The notes under the pieces: generated by a model
What the model was told of the DNA's origin: nothing
Database searches by the model: none
Seen by the model: only the letters and a program-made list of their open reading frames with translations
Made by a program: the position numbers and the translations under genes
Shown: piece after piece, positions 1-6,653 of the stretch
Position numbering within the stretch: the stretch's first letter is position 1
Layout of the letters: each line of letters begins with the position of its first letter
From: Flavobacteriaceae bacterium
Lineage (GTDB): Bacteria > Bacteroidota > Bacteroidia > Flavobacteriales > Flavobacteriaceae
Length of the DNA: 8,940 nt
Assembly: GCA_030618945.1 (NCBI GenBank)
Contig: JAUXCI010000096.1
Coordinates: forward strand, 1-8,940
Reading direction: 5' to 3'

Positions 1-298
1 TATTAATAAATATGTCTTCCCGAGTAATATAGGTTTGCCTTAAATGCTTTAGCTGAAGAGTATAACACCTTTTCAACTTTTTATAATAAAACGTAAAGCA
101 CTTACTTGCCTGTTTTTCAGGTGTGTTTCTGTTTTCAACATTAGGTGCTATAATATAATCTTCCTTATCTTTTTTGGCATTTATACCCAAGCGATCAAGT
201 AAGGACCTAAGTTCTACTCCAATTGGTATGAATGAATACTGGAAGTCTTTTTCAAAAGCATCTTTAAGTGTTACTAAGGTTTCATTTGGTTCAATTAC
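1..298 (-). pseudogene. Tyrosine recombinase (integrase), C-terminal fragment lacking its N-terminus
   Basis: The minus strand is open from the TGA at 301-299 to the left edge (99 codons) with no ATG. The translation has the C-terminal catalytic region of a Bacteroidota phage-type integrase: a strand ending FIPI, a helix ELRSLLDRLG, a YIIAP segment, a helix with FTFYYKKL, then LKHLRQTYIT (bases 52-23), the box that carries the second catalytic Arg. The usual His of HxxR is Lys here, a variant I believe occurs in this family. The first catalytic Arg region, the SAM-like domain and the N-terminal arm are absent. The active-site Tyr, if present, lies beyond the window. Upstream sequence encodes an unrelated exported protein, so this is probably a relic of an integrated element. 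I cannot exclude use of an internal TTG start, but that would give no complete recombinase. Confidence 0.72.
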
Positions 299-538
299 TC
301 AATCATATCCGGAATATCTAACCCGGTAGGTAGTGGCTATATATAAATCACACATGGAGGTACAGCCTTCTTCCAGAACTATATTCCCATCGTTTTGGAC
401 TGCGATTGAATTCGTTTTGAAATCTAATTCTATCTCCAGGTTTCCGATATTTTTGATGATCACTTTGGTATTCTTTTCCTGGGCTTGCAGAAGAACGCCA
501 CTAATTAATGTGAGGGTAATTATTATTATTTTCTTCAT
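299..538 (-). CDS. Small exported protein of unknown function
   Basis: This 79-aa protein starts with a signal peptide: MKK, a hydrophobic run (IIIITLTLISGVLL), then a likely cleavage near LLQA-QEK. The mature part is about 58 residues, mostly beta-prone, with two close cysteines (CTSMC) that could form a disulfide. I do not recognise the family. It lies 22 bp downstream of the 231-aa exported protein in the same direction and is probably the last gene of that operon. Its stop codon is followed directly, in the same frame, by the recombinase fragment, so its C-terminus may have been truncated or replaced by a rearrangement. Function is unknown. Confidence 0.6.
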   Translation of the reverse strand: MKKIIIITLTLISGVLLQAQEKNTKVIIKNIGNLEIELDFKTNSIAVQNDGNIVLEEGCTSMCDLYIATTYRVRYSGYD

Positions 539-560
539 GATACTTATCTATTTTTTCAAC

Positions 561-1256
561 CTATTGATTAAGGAAGGTTGATTCCGCTTGCGATTCGGTG
601 ATCCTTTGATATTGAGCGTAAGCCCTAGCTGCACTTTTCCTGATCTCTGTTTCATCGGCTCGGTCTGCCCAGGCCTCGATAGCAGCCATCACAGCATAGG
701 CTTCCGGGGCCATAAAGGTGTAGGTAGATAATTTCATATTGAGGTATGGTGAAAAGTAACGGTCGCTAACACAGGAAAATACCATCACATCACATTTATT
801 GGTAGAAGGTTTTAAATTGGGATAAAAATCCATTAAGCCATCGTGACCAACATAAATCAAAAGTTCTTCTTTTGGCGCTATATATGCCGCCGAGATAAAT
901 TCCTTAATCGCGCTTGTAATACTATCAGAGTGATAAGCAAACGCCTCCATGTAAATATCCTTTTCCCGGTTGTAGAAAATCACCTTTTCTTTAATCGGGC
1001 CTGATCCAGTATTGCTTTCCACTTTATACCAGTCAGGATCATTTTCAAAAAATGTATTGATTCCATACTTCTTACCGCAGTAAAGATCTTCAGCAGCAGG
1101 ACTATCCCAAAGTGCAACATAAATTCTTGCAGTATCCTGCCCGGAAACAGATAAATTGATGGATAAAAACACAACTATTCCGGCTAGCCATTTTACCCAA
1201 TGTGCTGAATTAATACCTGCCTTTACATTTAAACAATTATTCATTTTCTTTTTCAT
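561..1256 (-). CDS. Exported protein of a conserved family with caspase-like His/Cys pair
   Basis: This 231-aa protein has a basic N-terminus, a hydrophobic segment at about residues 22-38 and a likely signal-peptidase site near SVSGQ-D. The rest matches, from memory, a widespread uncharacterised bacterial family: a YVAL strand, LYxGxxYGxxTFF (58-70), DPDW (74-77), KVIFYNREKDIY (91-102), YVGHDGLMDF (135-144), DVMVFSC (156-162), FMAPEAYAVMAAIEAW (181-196) and a C-terminal ARAYAQYQ helix. His138 in GHDG, then Cys162 after a hydrophobic strand, are spaced like the dyad of caspase-like (clan CD) peptidases. Peptidase activity is inference. The N-terminal loop after YVAL looks short for the family, and position 60 is Cys where I would expect Trp. 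The gene starts two bases after the stop of the 180-aa gene, so the two are probably translated together. ATG codons at residues 1 and 5 are both possible starts. Confidence 0.75.
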   Translation of the reverse strand: MKKKMNNCLNVKAGINSAHWVKWLAGIVVFLSINLSVSGQDTARIYVALWDSPAAEDLYCGKKYGINTFFENDPDWYKVESNTGSGPIKEKVIFYNREKDIYMEAFAYHSDSITSAIKEFISAAYIAPKEELLIYVGHDGLMDFYPNLKPSTNKCDVMVFSCVSDRYFSPYLNMKLSTYTFMAPEAYAVMAAIEAWADRADETEIRKSAARAYAQYQRITESQAESTFLNQ

Positions 1257-1258
1257 AT

Positions 1259-1801
1259 TTATTTTTGTTTATTACATAACTTCAAGGCTTCAGCCCTGCT
1301 TTCAGTTAAGCCGTGAAGGCTAAAAATATCTTGTAAAACATCGAATTGGTTTTCAAAAACCTGGTAAGGCATCAACTCGACAGTTATACTATCGGTTAAT
1401 TGTACGTGACCGAGTAGTTCTTTTGTTGGCTCATCAGTAACCATATACAACACAGTAAGTGATTCCGAATATTTTTTGGAAGCAATAACTTGCATTGTAT
1501 AGCTGGTCGTTATATCACCTGCTGTCAATCGTACAGGAATGACCATGCCATCCCAAACAAAGGTTGAGTCACGCATGTAAGATGACCATGAAATCAGCAA
1601 CTGATCTGCAGCACATTTTTCAGCCCACTTTAAAAACCCAAACTGATGGCCCCAAACTGTTGTGCCGTGTGAATAATAGTGAGTCATGGACTCATTGATT
1701 GTCCTGGTGCTCCAGTTGCCTGTAGCGTTTGTGTCTGAGTTTTGTCCGATCAGAAGTGAAAGTTGAAAAACTAAGGTAAGGATGATGGCTGACTTTTTCA
1801 T
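1259..1801 (-). CDS. Exported protein of unknown function
   Basis: This 180-aa protein opens with a clear signal peptide (MKKSAIILTLVFQLSLLIG, probable cleavage before QNSD). The mature part is rich in aromatics near its start (HYYSHGTTVWGHQFGFLKWAEKC), then has alternating beta-type stretches, and it contains two cysteines, one early and one near the C-terminus (LKLCNKQK). I do not recognise a domain. It is the middle of a minus-strand run of exported proteins, with the 92-aa membrane-anchored protein 48 bp upstream and the His/Cys-family protein two bases downstream. This tight packing suggests a shared job in the periplasm or cell envelope, possibly as partner or inhibitor of the caspase-like protein. 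That role is a guess from position only. Confidence 0.7.
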   Translation of the reverse strand: MKKSAIILTLVFQLSLLIGQNSDTNATGNWSTRTINESMTHYYSHGTTVWGHQFGFLKWAEKCAADQLLISWSSYMRDSTFVWDGMVIPVRLTAGDITTSYTMQVIASKKYSESLTVLYMVTDEPTKELLGHVQLTDSITVELMPYQVFENQFDVLQDIFSLHGLTESRAEALKLCNKQK

Positions 1802-1849
1802 TTTATTTGTTTAGTGAATATTAATTCTATTGTTTATTGCCAAACTCTA

Positions 1850-2128
1850 TTAATAATCTGGATTCATATAAACCAACCGGGTTGTTATTAATTTCCCTCG
1901 GTAATAGCTAAACTCCAGCGAATCTCCTGGGCGCAGAAAACGTACGTCTGCATCATTATACATCAGCCCGTTTGAAAGGAAAATGGCTGAATCGGAAGCA
2001 TTTGTTGTTAATATTTGGACACGTTCCTTATCATGCAAGGGTGGTTGATATTCACTAGTGAATAAGTAATAGCCAATAAGCAGAGCAAATACGCCAAGAA
2101 CTAAGATTCCAATTGTTGATTTTTTCAT
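1850..2128 (-). CDS. Small membrane-anchored protein of unknown function
   Basis: With the start at 2128 this is a 92-aa protein: MKKS, one transmembrane or uncleaved signal segment (about residues 5-23, IGILVLGVFALLIGYYLF), then about 68 residues predicted outside the cytoplasm. The outer part contains RFLRPGDSLEFSYYRG, which reads as a small beta domain. The frame is open a further 18 codons to 2182, but that would place the membrane segment unusually far in and run the coding region through the -7 box at 2155-2148 and the palindrome at 2165-2183, so I reject the longer form. It is the first gene of the exported-protein operon and diverges from the WYL regulator, 95 bp away. Family not recognised. 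Confidence 0.65.
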   Translation of the reverse strand: MKKSTIGILVLGVFALLIGYYLFTSEYQPPLHDKERVQILTTNASDSAIFLSNGLMYNDADVRFLRPGDSLEFSYYRGKLITTRLVYMNPDY

Positions 2129-2147
2129 TTGTGTTTCTTTTATGCGA

Positions 2148-2155
2148 CAAAAATA
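2148..2155 (-). promoter_or_regulatory. Candidate -7 promoter box for the exported-protein operon
   Basis: Read on the minus strand this is TATTTTTG, a full match to the Bacteroidota TAnnTTTG box. It lies 19 bases upstream of the ATG at 2128, giving a short leader. The expected -33 element is not clear; that region coincides with the palindrome at 2165-2183. A short AT-rich match can arise by chance. Confidence 0.4.
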
Positions 2156-2164
2156 TTTTCTTTG

Positions 2165-2183
2165 TGTGCAACCATTTTGCACA
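2165..2183. promoter_or_regulatory. Palindromic operator candidate between divergent promoters
   Basis: The sequence TGTGCAACCATTTTGCACA is a perfect inverted repeat: 7-base arms TGTGCAA and TTGCACA around a 5-base spacer. It overlaps the probable -33 element of the WYL promoter and sits just upstream of the opposite -7 box. A dimeric winged-helix repressor such as the adjacent WYL protein is the natural candidate ligand, so autoregulation and control of the divergent operon are both possible. The binding itself is inference. Confidence 0.5.
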
Positions 2184-2205
2184 ATTGACCAATTGTCTAT
2201 ATTTG
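2176..2205 (+). promoter_or_regulatory. Promoter of the WYL regulator gene
   Basis: TTTG at 2176-2179 and TATATTTG at 2198-2205 are separated by 18 bases and match the Bacteroidota -33 (TTTG) and -7 (TAnnTTTG) consensus. Transcription would begin a few bases downstream, leaving a leader of roughly 10 bases before the ATG at 2224. CAATTG palindromes at 2182-2187 and 2190-2195 lie in the spacer and could be further protein-binding sites. Confidence 0.55.
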
Positions 2206-2223
2206 CAAAAAATTGTTTTTATT

Positions 2224-3219
2224 ATGCCCATAAACAAACACGCCTATATTCGCTATCAGACCCTGGACAGGTGTTTCAGGAACACGGGAAGAAAGTTCTT
2301 CATCGAAGATCTGATTGAAGAATGTTTTAAAGATTTGAGTGCCTTTGACCCTTCGATTTCAAGCCTTAGCAGGCGTCAGGTATTTTATGACATTAAGTTT
2401 ATGGAAAGCAAGGATGGGTGGTCTATTCCTATCGAGAAACCGCGTGAAGATAAAAAGGCTTATTATCATTACTCTGACCACAGTTATTCAATATTAAATC
2501 AACCTCCCAGTAAAACAGAGCTTGAACAAATTGAATTGGCAAAAATGGTTATGGCCAGGTTGTCAACCCTTGACGAGTTCGAGTGGATGAATGAATTGGT
2601 TACACGTCTGGAAGAATCATTTTTTGAGACAGGAGGAAAAGTGATGGATTTTGGTAGGAACATTTACCTTGAAGGTCTGAATCGTCTTGGTAAACTTTAC
2701 TATTCTATCATCAACAAGCAGGTGCTCGAAATTACCTATAAGCCATTTCACAAGAACGAATCCATCATTACCATATTTCATCCCCATTATTTAAAGCAAT
2801 TCAATAATCGGTGGTTTTTAATAGGGCATATTGACGGATTCCAAAGCCTGACGAATTATCCATTGGACCGAATCGAGAAAATCAAAGAGGTTGATTTAAA
2901 ATATGAAGAACTGGAGATTGATTTTGAAGAATACTTTGATGATGTTATAGGAGTAACCAGGAATATTGAAGATGAGCCAATCGATATCAAACTTCTTTTT
3001 TCTCCTGCTCGTGCGCCCTACATTCTCACAAAACCCTTTCATTCGTCCCAAACCACATTACATAATGAAGAAAATCTCACAATCTTAATTAAAGTAATTC
3101 CGAATAGGGAGCTGATATCTCAGATCATGTCGTTTGGTGATGATGTAACTGTAATTTCACCTGATTCAATAAGAGAACAAATAAAGGAGAAACTTAAAAA
3201 CTCTCTATCCAGATACTAA
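2224..3219 (+). CDS. WYL-domain transcriptional regulator
   Basis: This 331-aa protein has the usual three-part layout of WYL regulators. An N-terminal winged helix-turn-helix covers about residues 1-65, with the probable recognition helix in SLSRRQVFYDIKFM (47-60). A helical linker follows, then the WYL core at about 158-222: VLEITYKPF, PHYLKQFNNRWFLIGH (W197-F198-L199 in place of W-Y-L) and LDRIEKI. A C-terminal WCX-type region covers about 250-325. WYL domains are SH3-like and sense nucleotide or nucleic-acid ligands. Relatives such as BrxR and CapW repress anti-phage systems until infection. I start it at 2224, after a good promoter; the frame is open to 2113 but that extension crosses the promoter. 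Its stop overlaps the stop of the opposing 343-aa gene by four bases. Its base composition resembles the flanks rather than the AT-rich ATPase cassette. Confidence 0.9.
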   Translation: MPINKHAYIRYQTLDRCFRNTGRKFFIEDLIEECFKDLSAFDPSISSLSRRQVFYDIKFMESKDGWSIPIEKPREDKKAYYHYSDHSYSILNQPPSKTELEQIELAKMVMARLSTLDEFEWMNELVTRLEESFFETGGKVMDFGRNIYLEGLNRLGKLYYSIINKQVLEITYKPFHKNESIITIFHPHYLKQFNNRWFLIGHIDGFQSLTNYPLDRIEKIKEVDLKYEELEIDFEEYFDDVIGVTRNIEDEPIDIKLLFSPARAPYILTKPFHSSQTTLHNEENLTILIKVIPNRELISQIMSFGDDVTVISPDSIREQIKEKLKNSLSRY

Positions 3220-4247
3220 TCGGGCATCAATAGCCTGTTTTTCTTATTGCCTTTTGAAACCATCTCATCACTCTCCTGAACAATTTTGTGTAAATCAATT
3301 ATAATTTGTCTTGAGTCTTCGGAATGATCTGGATCAGTGTAAGGGAAAAACCTTACTTTCGATCGCTTCCCAGTTAGGCCTTCTTTTGCATTTGAATCTG
3401 AAAATCCAAGGGAAGTTCCAAGTTCACAATAGAAATATTTGAAATAAATATTTCTGTCATGCTCTTTGGATGAGTGAACAATTGATAAGTTAACTTTCTT
3501 AGGTATCAAATTATTTTCATCAAGATACCTCCAAATGTTTTCAATGGATTCCTTAATAGAAAGTCTTTTGTTATCTTTATCTGTAAAGTAACGATCTACA
3601 TCATCCCTGATATTGGTTATAATTAATAGGCTGAATGGTAAATGTGTATTGGTTATTAATGATTTTAATAAATTACCGTAGTTTTGTTTAATCTTACTTT
3701 TTACTTTGAACACAAACTGATCTACTAAAACTACATCGGTAAATGGCAACAGATTTTGCTCAAACCTATTCCAAGAAAACATCTTATCAACAGTTGCTAC
3801 TTTCCTTATATGGAGTGTAGTTGTTCTTTTAATAAAAGATAAATCCTCCCAAATTTTTCTGTAGTTCTTTTGAAATGCAAAGAGGAATCCATTATTTCTT
3901 TCATATTTCTCATGGCACTCTATGGTATCAGCAAGAAAAAATACCGACTGATGATGATACCTCTTAGGGATAATGAATTTTTTTGGATGTGAGAATTTTT
4001 CATTCCATTCCATTGAATTATTCACACTATACTTCGCATTGAATAGCGTCAAATAGTCAATTTCCTTTCCCTTAAGCTTATCTATTTCAGGGACATTAAC
4101 CAATGTAAGAATACTGTTGGAATAAAAAAAAGACCACAAGTTGTTCCAGAAATCAATGTCATCCTGTTTTCCTCCCTCAATAATATCTTTTGGTTTATTT
4201 TGAAGAAAGTCTCTAAAAATATCAAAATCAAGAATTGTCCTAAGCAT
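3216..4247 (-). CDS. Unknown protein with HDR motif, putative effector paired with the ATPase
   Basis: This 343-aa protein has no signal peptide or membrane segment, so it is probably cytoplasmic. I do not recognise a named domain. The C-terminal half has regularly spaced hydrophobic strands: DVVLVDQFVF (171-180, with D171 and D176), FSLLIITN (205-212) and VNLSIVHSSKEHDRNIYF (252-269), whose HDR (263-265) is followed by a small-residue stretch (ELGTSLGFS) and a basic segment TGKRSKV. A strand with acidic residues followed later by an HDR turn resembles effector-type proteins seen next to ATPases, and loosely a PLD-like or other nuclease-type fold, but the full PLD HxKx4D motif is absent. Its ATG begins one base after the ATPase stop (TGA-G-ATG), so translation is probably coupled and the two products are likely to form a complex. 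It is AT-rich like the ATPase gene. Confidence 0.8.
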   Translation of the reverse strand: MLRTILDFDIFRDFLQNKPKDIIEGGKQDDIDFWNNLWSFFYSNSILTLVNVPEIDKLKGKEIDYLTLFNAKYSVNNSMEWNEKFSHPKKFIIPKRYHHQSVFFLADTIECHEKYERNNGFLFAFQKNYRKIWEDLSFIKRTTTLHIRKVATVDKMFSWNRFEQNLLPFTDVVLVDQFVFKVKSKIKQNYGNLLKSLITNTHLPFSLLIITNIRDDVDRYFTDKDNKRLSIKESIENIWRYLDENNLIPKKVNLSIVHSSKEHDRNIYFKYFYCELGTSLGFSDSNAKEGLTGKRSKVRFFPYTDPDHSEDSRQIIIDLHKIVQESDEMVSKGNKKNRLLMPD

Positions 4248-4248
4248 C

Positions 4249-6408
4249 TCAATTATGATTTTTTATTCTTAGCAAATCCATGGTAAGTCTTGTTGCCATA
4301 TCCAGAAACTCCGGGCCAAACTCACCCTCCATCTTACCATCATCAAGTATTTTTAAAAGCCTTACCTGTTCGACAAGCTCAGACATTTCTTCAGGATTCT
4401 TGAAATAATAGATGTTGACTTCGGCTGGCTTCAATACATTATTTTTAGTAAGTATTTGAAGCTTCCTGATCAAATACTCACTATGAGTCTCAACAATAAA
4501 AAGTATTCCTAGGGTATTCATTGCATCAACAAGTAGATCAGCAAGTTTTTGCTGATAGTTTGGATGGAGATTTGTTTCAGGTTCTTCGAGCACTATGATT
4601 GGGTAACGATTAGAGGAGCCCTTAGATAGAACAATTTGCAACAGCAACATAATAAGATAATTAACTCCATATCCGTTATCCGCCAGTTGATACTCCAGGT
4701 CATTTTTCTTTAGATAATAAGATACACCAATAAACTCAGAAATATTATTTTTTCCCTGAGTCATAATTTTTCGAATGACAAGATCATCAGCTAAGTTAAA
4801 GCCTCCTCCATCAAACCCTAACCATTTTTTGATAAATTTATCTTTTGATTCACCAAAACTGGAATAATTTTCAATATATTTTTTACCTGCTTCAAAGAAT
4901 ATGGATTCTTTATTACTTGCATCACTATTCAGATAATGTCTTTTTGTACCTTTATTTTGGATTTGTAGTGAAAATGTAAGCCTACTGATGAAGGCATTCA
5001 ACTCATTAACTGTTGATATAATTGGTTGAAACCAATATTTTGAGAGGAATTTATAACTCAACGCAAAAGGAGTAGCTATTCTTTCATCATAACTCTTACT
5101 CTCTGTTCTATTTATTGTTTTGATTCTTCTCTTATCAGGCTCAATAAAAGATGGCTGTCTCTGTGTTGTATATTCTTCCGGTGTATACCCTTGAATTTCA
5201 TCACTAATAATTCTCTCAATTACTTCATTTTTATATATTTTAAAATGGTTTATTAAAGCATTTTGAATTTCATGGTTTTTCAATTCCTTAGGGTCAAAAA
5301 ACTCATAAAAAGTAGTTGCATGCAAAACATCATTTACATATTCATCCTGAACTAACTGATTTGAGTTGAGCATTAGTAATATGCTAACAAGGAACCTATG
5401 TTCAAATACAATATAAGAGTCAATAAATTGTTCTTTTGTAAAAATATTATTATCAACCAGATCTTTTTTTATGATCGAAAGTTCTTCATCACCTGTAACA
5501 TCAGAATTAAGCAAATCCTTTTGCCCTAAAATGAGTTCACTTAGTCTGCTGGCGATGAGCAATGATTTTTCAGGCTGATGGAAAATTTCACTAATCTCTT
5601 TTGCTTGCTTATCAAATGGCCAGAAATTATCACCCTTGCTATCCCAAATATTCCATTCCGGCAGTGGGATGCCAGCATCCATTAACATATCTTTTTCACC
5701 TTGAGCCCTAGAACTATTAAATTCTGCTCCTTTCTTTTCATAACCCGCCAAAAAGTCCTTTTCCTGTTTATTAAGTTCTCTATTTAAGGATGATTTAGAA
5801 TCAATATCAATCATCATATCTTGTTCGTATCCCTTATTCTTTGCTTCAATTAAAAATTGCCTTAAGTAACCGACCACATTATTGAAATTGTTTTCAAGAT
5901 CAAAGCATCTCCATACTTTCTTGTCTGAATACGCTTTAACGAAATGTCTAATTTGAATTTTTTTTAACTGTTCTTTTGAAAAAGTATTTTTCAGGGGCAA
6001 ACATTCAAAGGTCATTACTTGATCATCTTTCTTTTTCAGATCTATTTTAGATAATCGACCATGACCGGACTTTGATCTGGAATAAGTTAAGAAGCAATCA
6101 AGATCTCCGTAAAGTTTATCATTAATCTCGACTGAAAAGCTCAGTTCATTTGATGTATCGGAATTATAAGTTACATTCGTATTAAAGCCTCCTATCTTTT
6201 CTTCAACATCTCCCGTAAAGCGTAGATGTTCAATATCTAACTTCCCTTTATTATCTTTAGTAAAACTATTCATTAGTAAGATCAACATTTTTTGAATTGT
6301 GCTTTTGCCCGTATTGTTTGCTCCTGTTAGTACTGTGAGGGGAGCAAGGTCAAACCATTGCTGCTCCTTAAATACCCTTACATTTTTAAATCCAATTCTA
6401 TTTATCAT
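4249..6408 (-). CDS. AAA (SMC/ABC-type) ATPase, DUF3696-like, putative defence sensor
   Basis: This 719-aa protein is an ABC/SMC-like ATPase of the type seen in OLD, AbiL and Septu families. The N-terminus has a beta strand then Walker A GANNTGKST (29-37). The C-terminal lobe has a signature-like ADNGYGVNYL (576-585), Walker B PIIVLEEPE (603-611, with E608 and E609), LHP (614-616) and the switch ETHSEYLIRKL with H642. The tail, including DDGKMEGEFGPEFLD, resembles the DUF3696 ending that often closes such ATPases. No TOPRIM nuclease domain is visible, so it probably needs a partner; the 343-aa protein one base downstream is the obvious one. About 540 residues separate Walker A from the signature, longer than a minimal ATPase head, and may form the arm or sensor region. 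The gene is strikingly AT-rich. Anti-phage or anti-plasmid function is inferred from architecture and context. Confidence 0.88.
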   Translation of the reverse strand: MINRIGFKNVRVFKEQQWFDLAPLTVLTGANNTGKSTIQKMLILLMNSFTKDNKGKLDIEHLRFTGDVEEKIGGFNTNVTYNSDTSNELSFSVEINDKLYGDLDCFLTYSRSKSGHGRLSKIDLKKKDDQVMTFECLPLKNTFSKEQLKKIQIRHFVKAYSDKKVWRCFDLENNFNNVVGYLRQFLIEAKNKGYEQDMMIDIDSKSSLNRELNKQEKDFLAGYEKKGAEFNSSRAQGEKDMLMDAGIPLPEWNIWDSKGDNFWPFDKQAKEISEIFHQPEKSLLIASRLSELILGQKDLLNSDVTGDEELSIIKKDLVDNNIFTKEQFIDSYIVFEHRFLVSILLMLNSNQLVQDEYVNDVLHATTFYEFFDPKELKNHEIQNALINHFKIYKNEVIERIISDEIQGYTPEEYTTQRQPSFIEPDKRRIKTINRTESKSYDERIATPFALSYKFLSKYWFQPIISTVNELNAFISRLTFSLQIQNKGTKRHYLNSDASNKESIFFEAGKKYIENYSSFGESKDKFIKKWLGFDGGGFNLADDLVIRKIMTQGKNNISEFIGVSYYLKKNDLEYQLADNGYGVNYLIMLLLQIVLSKGSSNRYPIIVLEEPETNLHPNYQQKLADLLVDAMNTLGILFIVETHSEYLIRKLQILTKNNVLKPAEVNIYYFKNPEEMSELVEQVRLLKILDDGKMEGEFGPEFLDMATRLTMDLLRIKNHN

Positions 6409-6426
6409 AATCTTGATTTGTTTCTT

Positions 6427-6606
6427 TTAAATTATCCCCCTCACCCTCCTGTCATACAATTCATTGAACCACATCCTTTTGAAGGTGGCATTGACTTTGT
6501 CTTCGGAGAGTTTGTTGTAAAGTTCCAGTTTTGTATTGACAAAGTCAAGCAGGAGGTTGTCCAACTCATCATTAAACTTTTCCTGAATGTTGTCTTTTTT
6601 GTTCAT
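6427..6606 (-). CDS. Short (59-aa) protein upstream of the ATPase, unknown function
   Basis: The minus strand encodes ATG (6606-6604) to TAA (6429-6427), 59 codons, beginning MNKKDNIQEKFNDELDNLLL and ending YDRRVRGII. The product would be highly helical, with an acidic N-terminal half (heptad-like leucines in LDNLLLDFV) and a basic C-terminus (RRVRG). It ends 18 bases before the ATPase start and has the same direction, so it is probably the first gene of the ATPase operon. Possible roles are a small regulator, antitoxin or third subunit, none of which the sequence proves. The opposite strand carries a longer frame (6358-6654), but that has low-complexity hydrophobic content and overlaps the ATPase start, so I prefer this one. 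Confidence 0.6.
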   Translation of the reverse strand: MNKKDNIQEKFNDELDNLLLDFVNTKLELYNKLSEDKVNATFKRMWFNELYDRRVRGII

Positions 6607-6645
6607 TCTTCTAATAATGAGCCTTTACTTTTAGGTATCTATATT

Positions 6646-6653
6646 CAAAATTA
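6646..6653 (-). promoter_or_regulatory. Weak candidate -7 box for the ATPase operon
   Basis: Read on the minus strand this is TAATTTTG, matching TAnnTTTG, 39 bases upstream of the 59-aa ORF's ATG. No convincing -33 TTTG lies at the right distance. The only other support is that the 97-base gap between this ORF and the DUF4407 gene is the natural place for a separate promoter. Confidence 0.3.

Noticed and set aside
333..581. Plus-strand 82-aa frame opposite the 79-aa exported protein
   Set aside because: Its hydrophobic end is the reverse complement of the signal-peptide region, and it has no recognisable features; the minus frame has a standard signal peptide.
980..1174. Minus-strand 64-aa frame inside the His/Cys-family gene
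   Set aside because: It is an alternative frame within a gene with clear conserved motifs.
2129..2182. 18-residue extension of the 92-aa membrane protein
   Set aside because: It would put the signal or TM segment far from the N-terminus and run through the -7 box and part of the palindrome.
2113..2223. Upstream extension of the WYL gene (37 extra residues)
   Set aside because: The extension crosses the promoter boxes and operator palindrome and overlaps the divergent gene; the wHTH domain begins naturally at the ATG at 2224.
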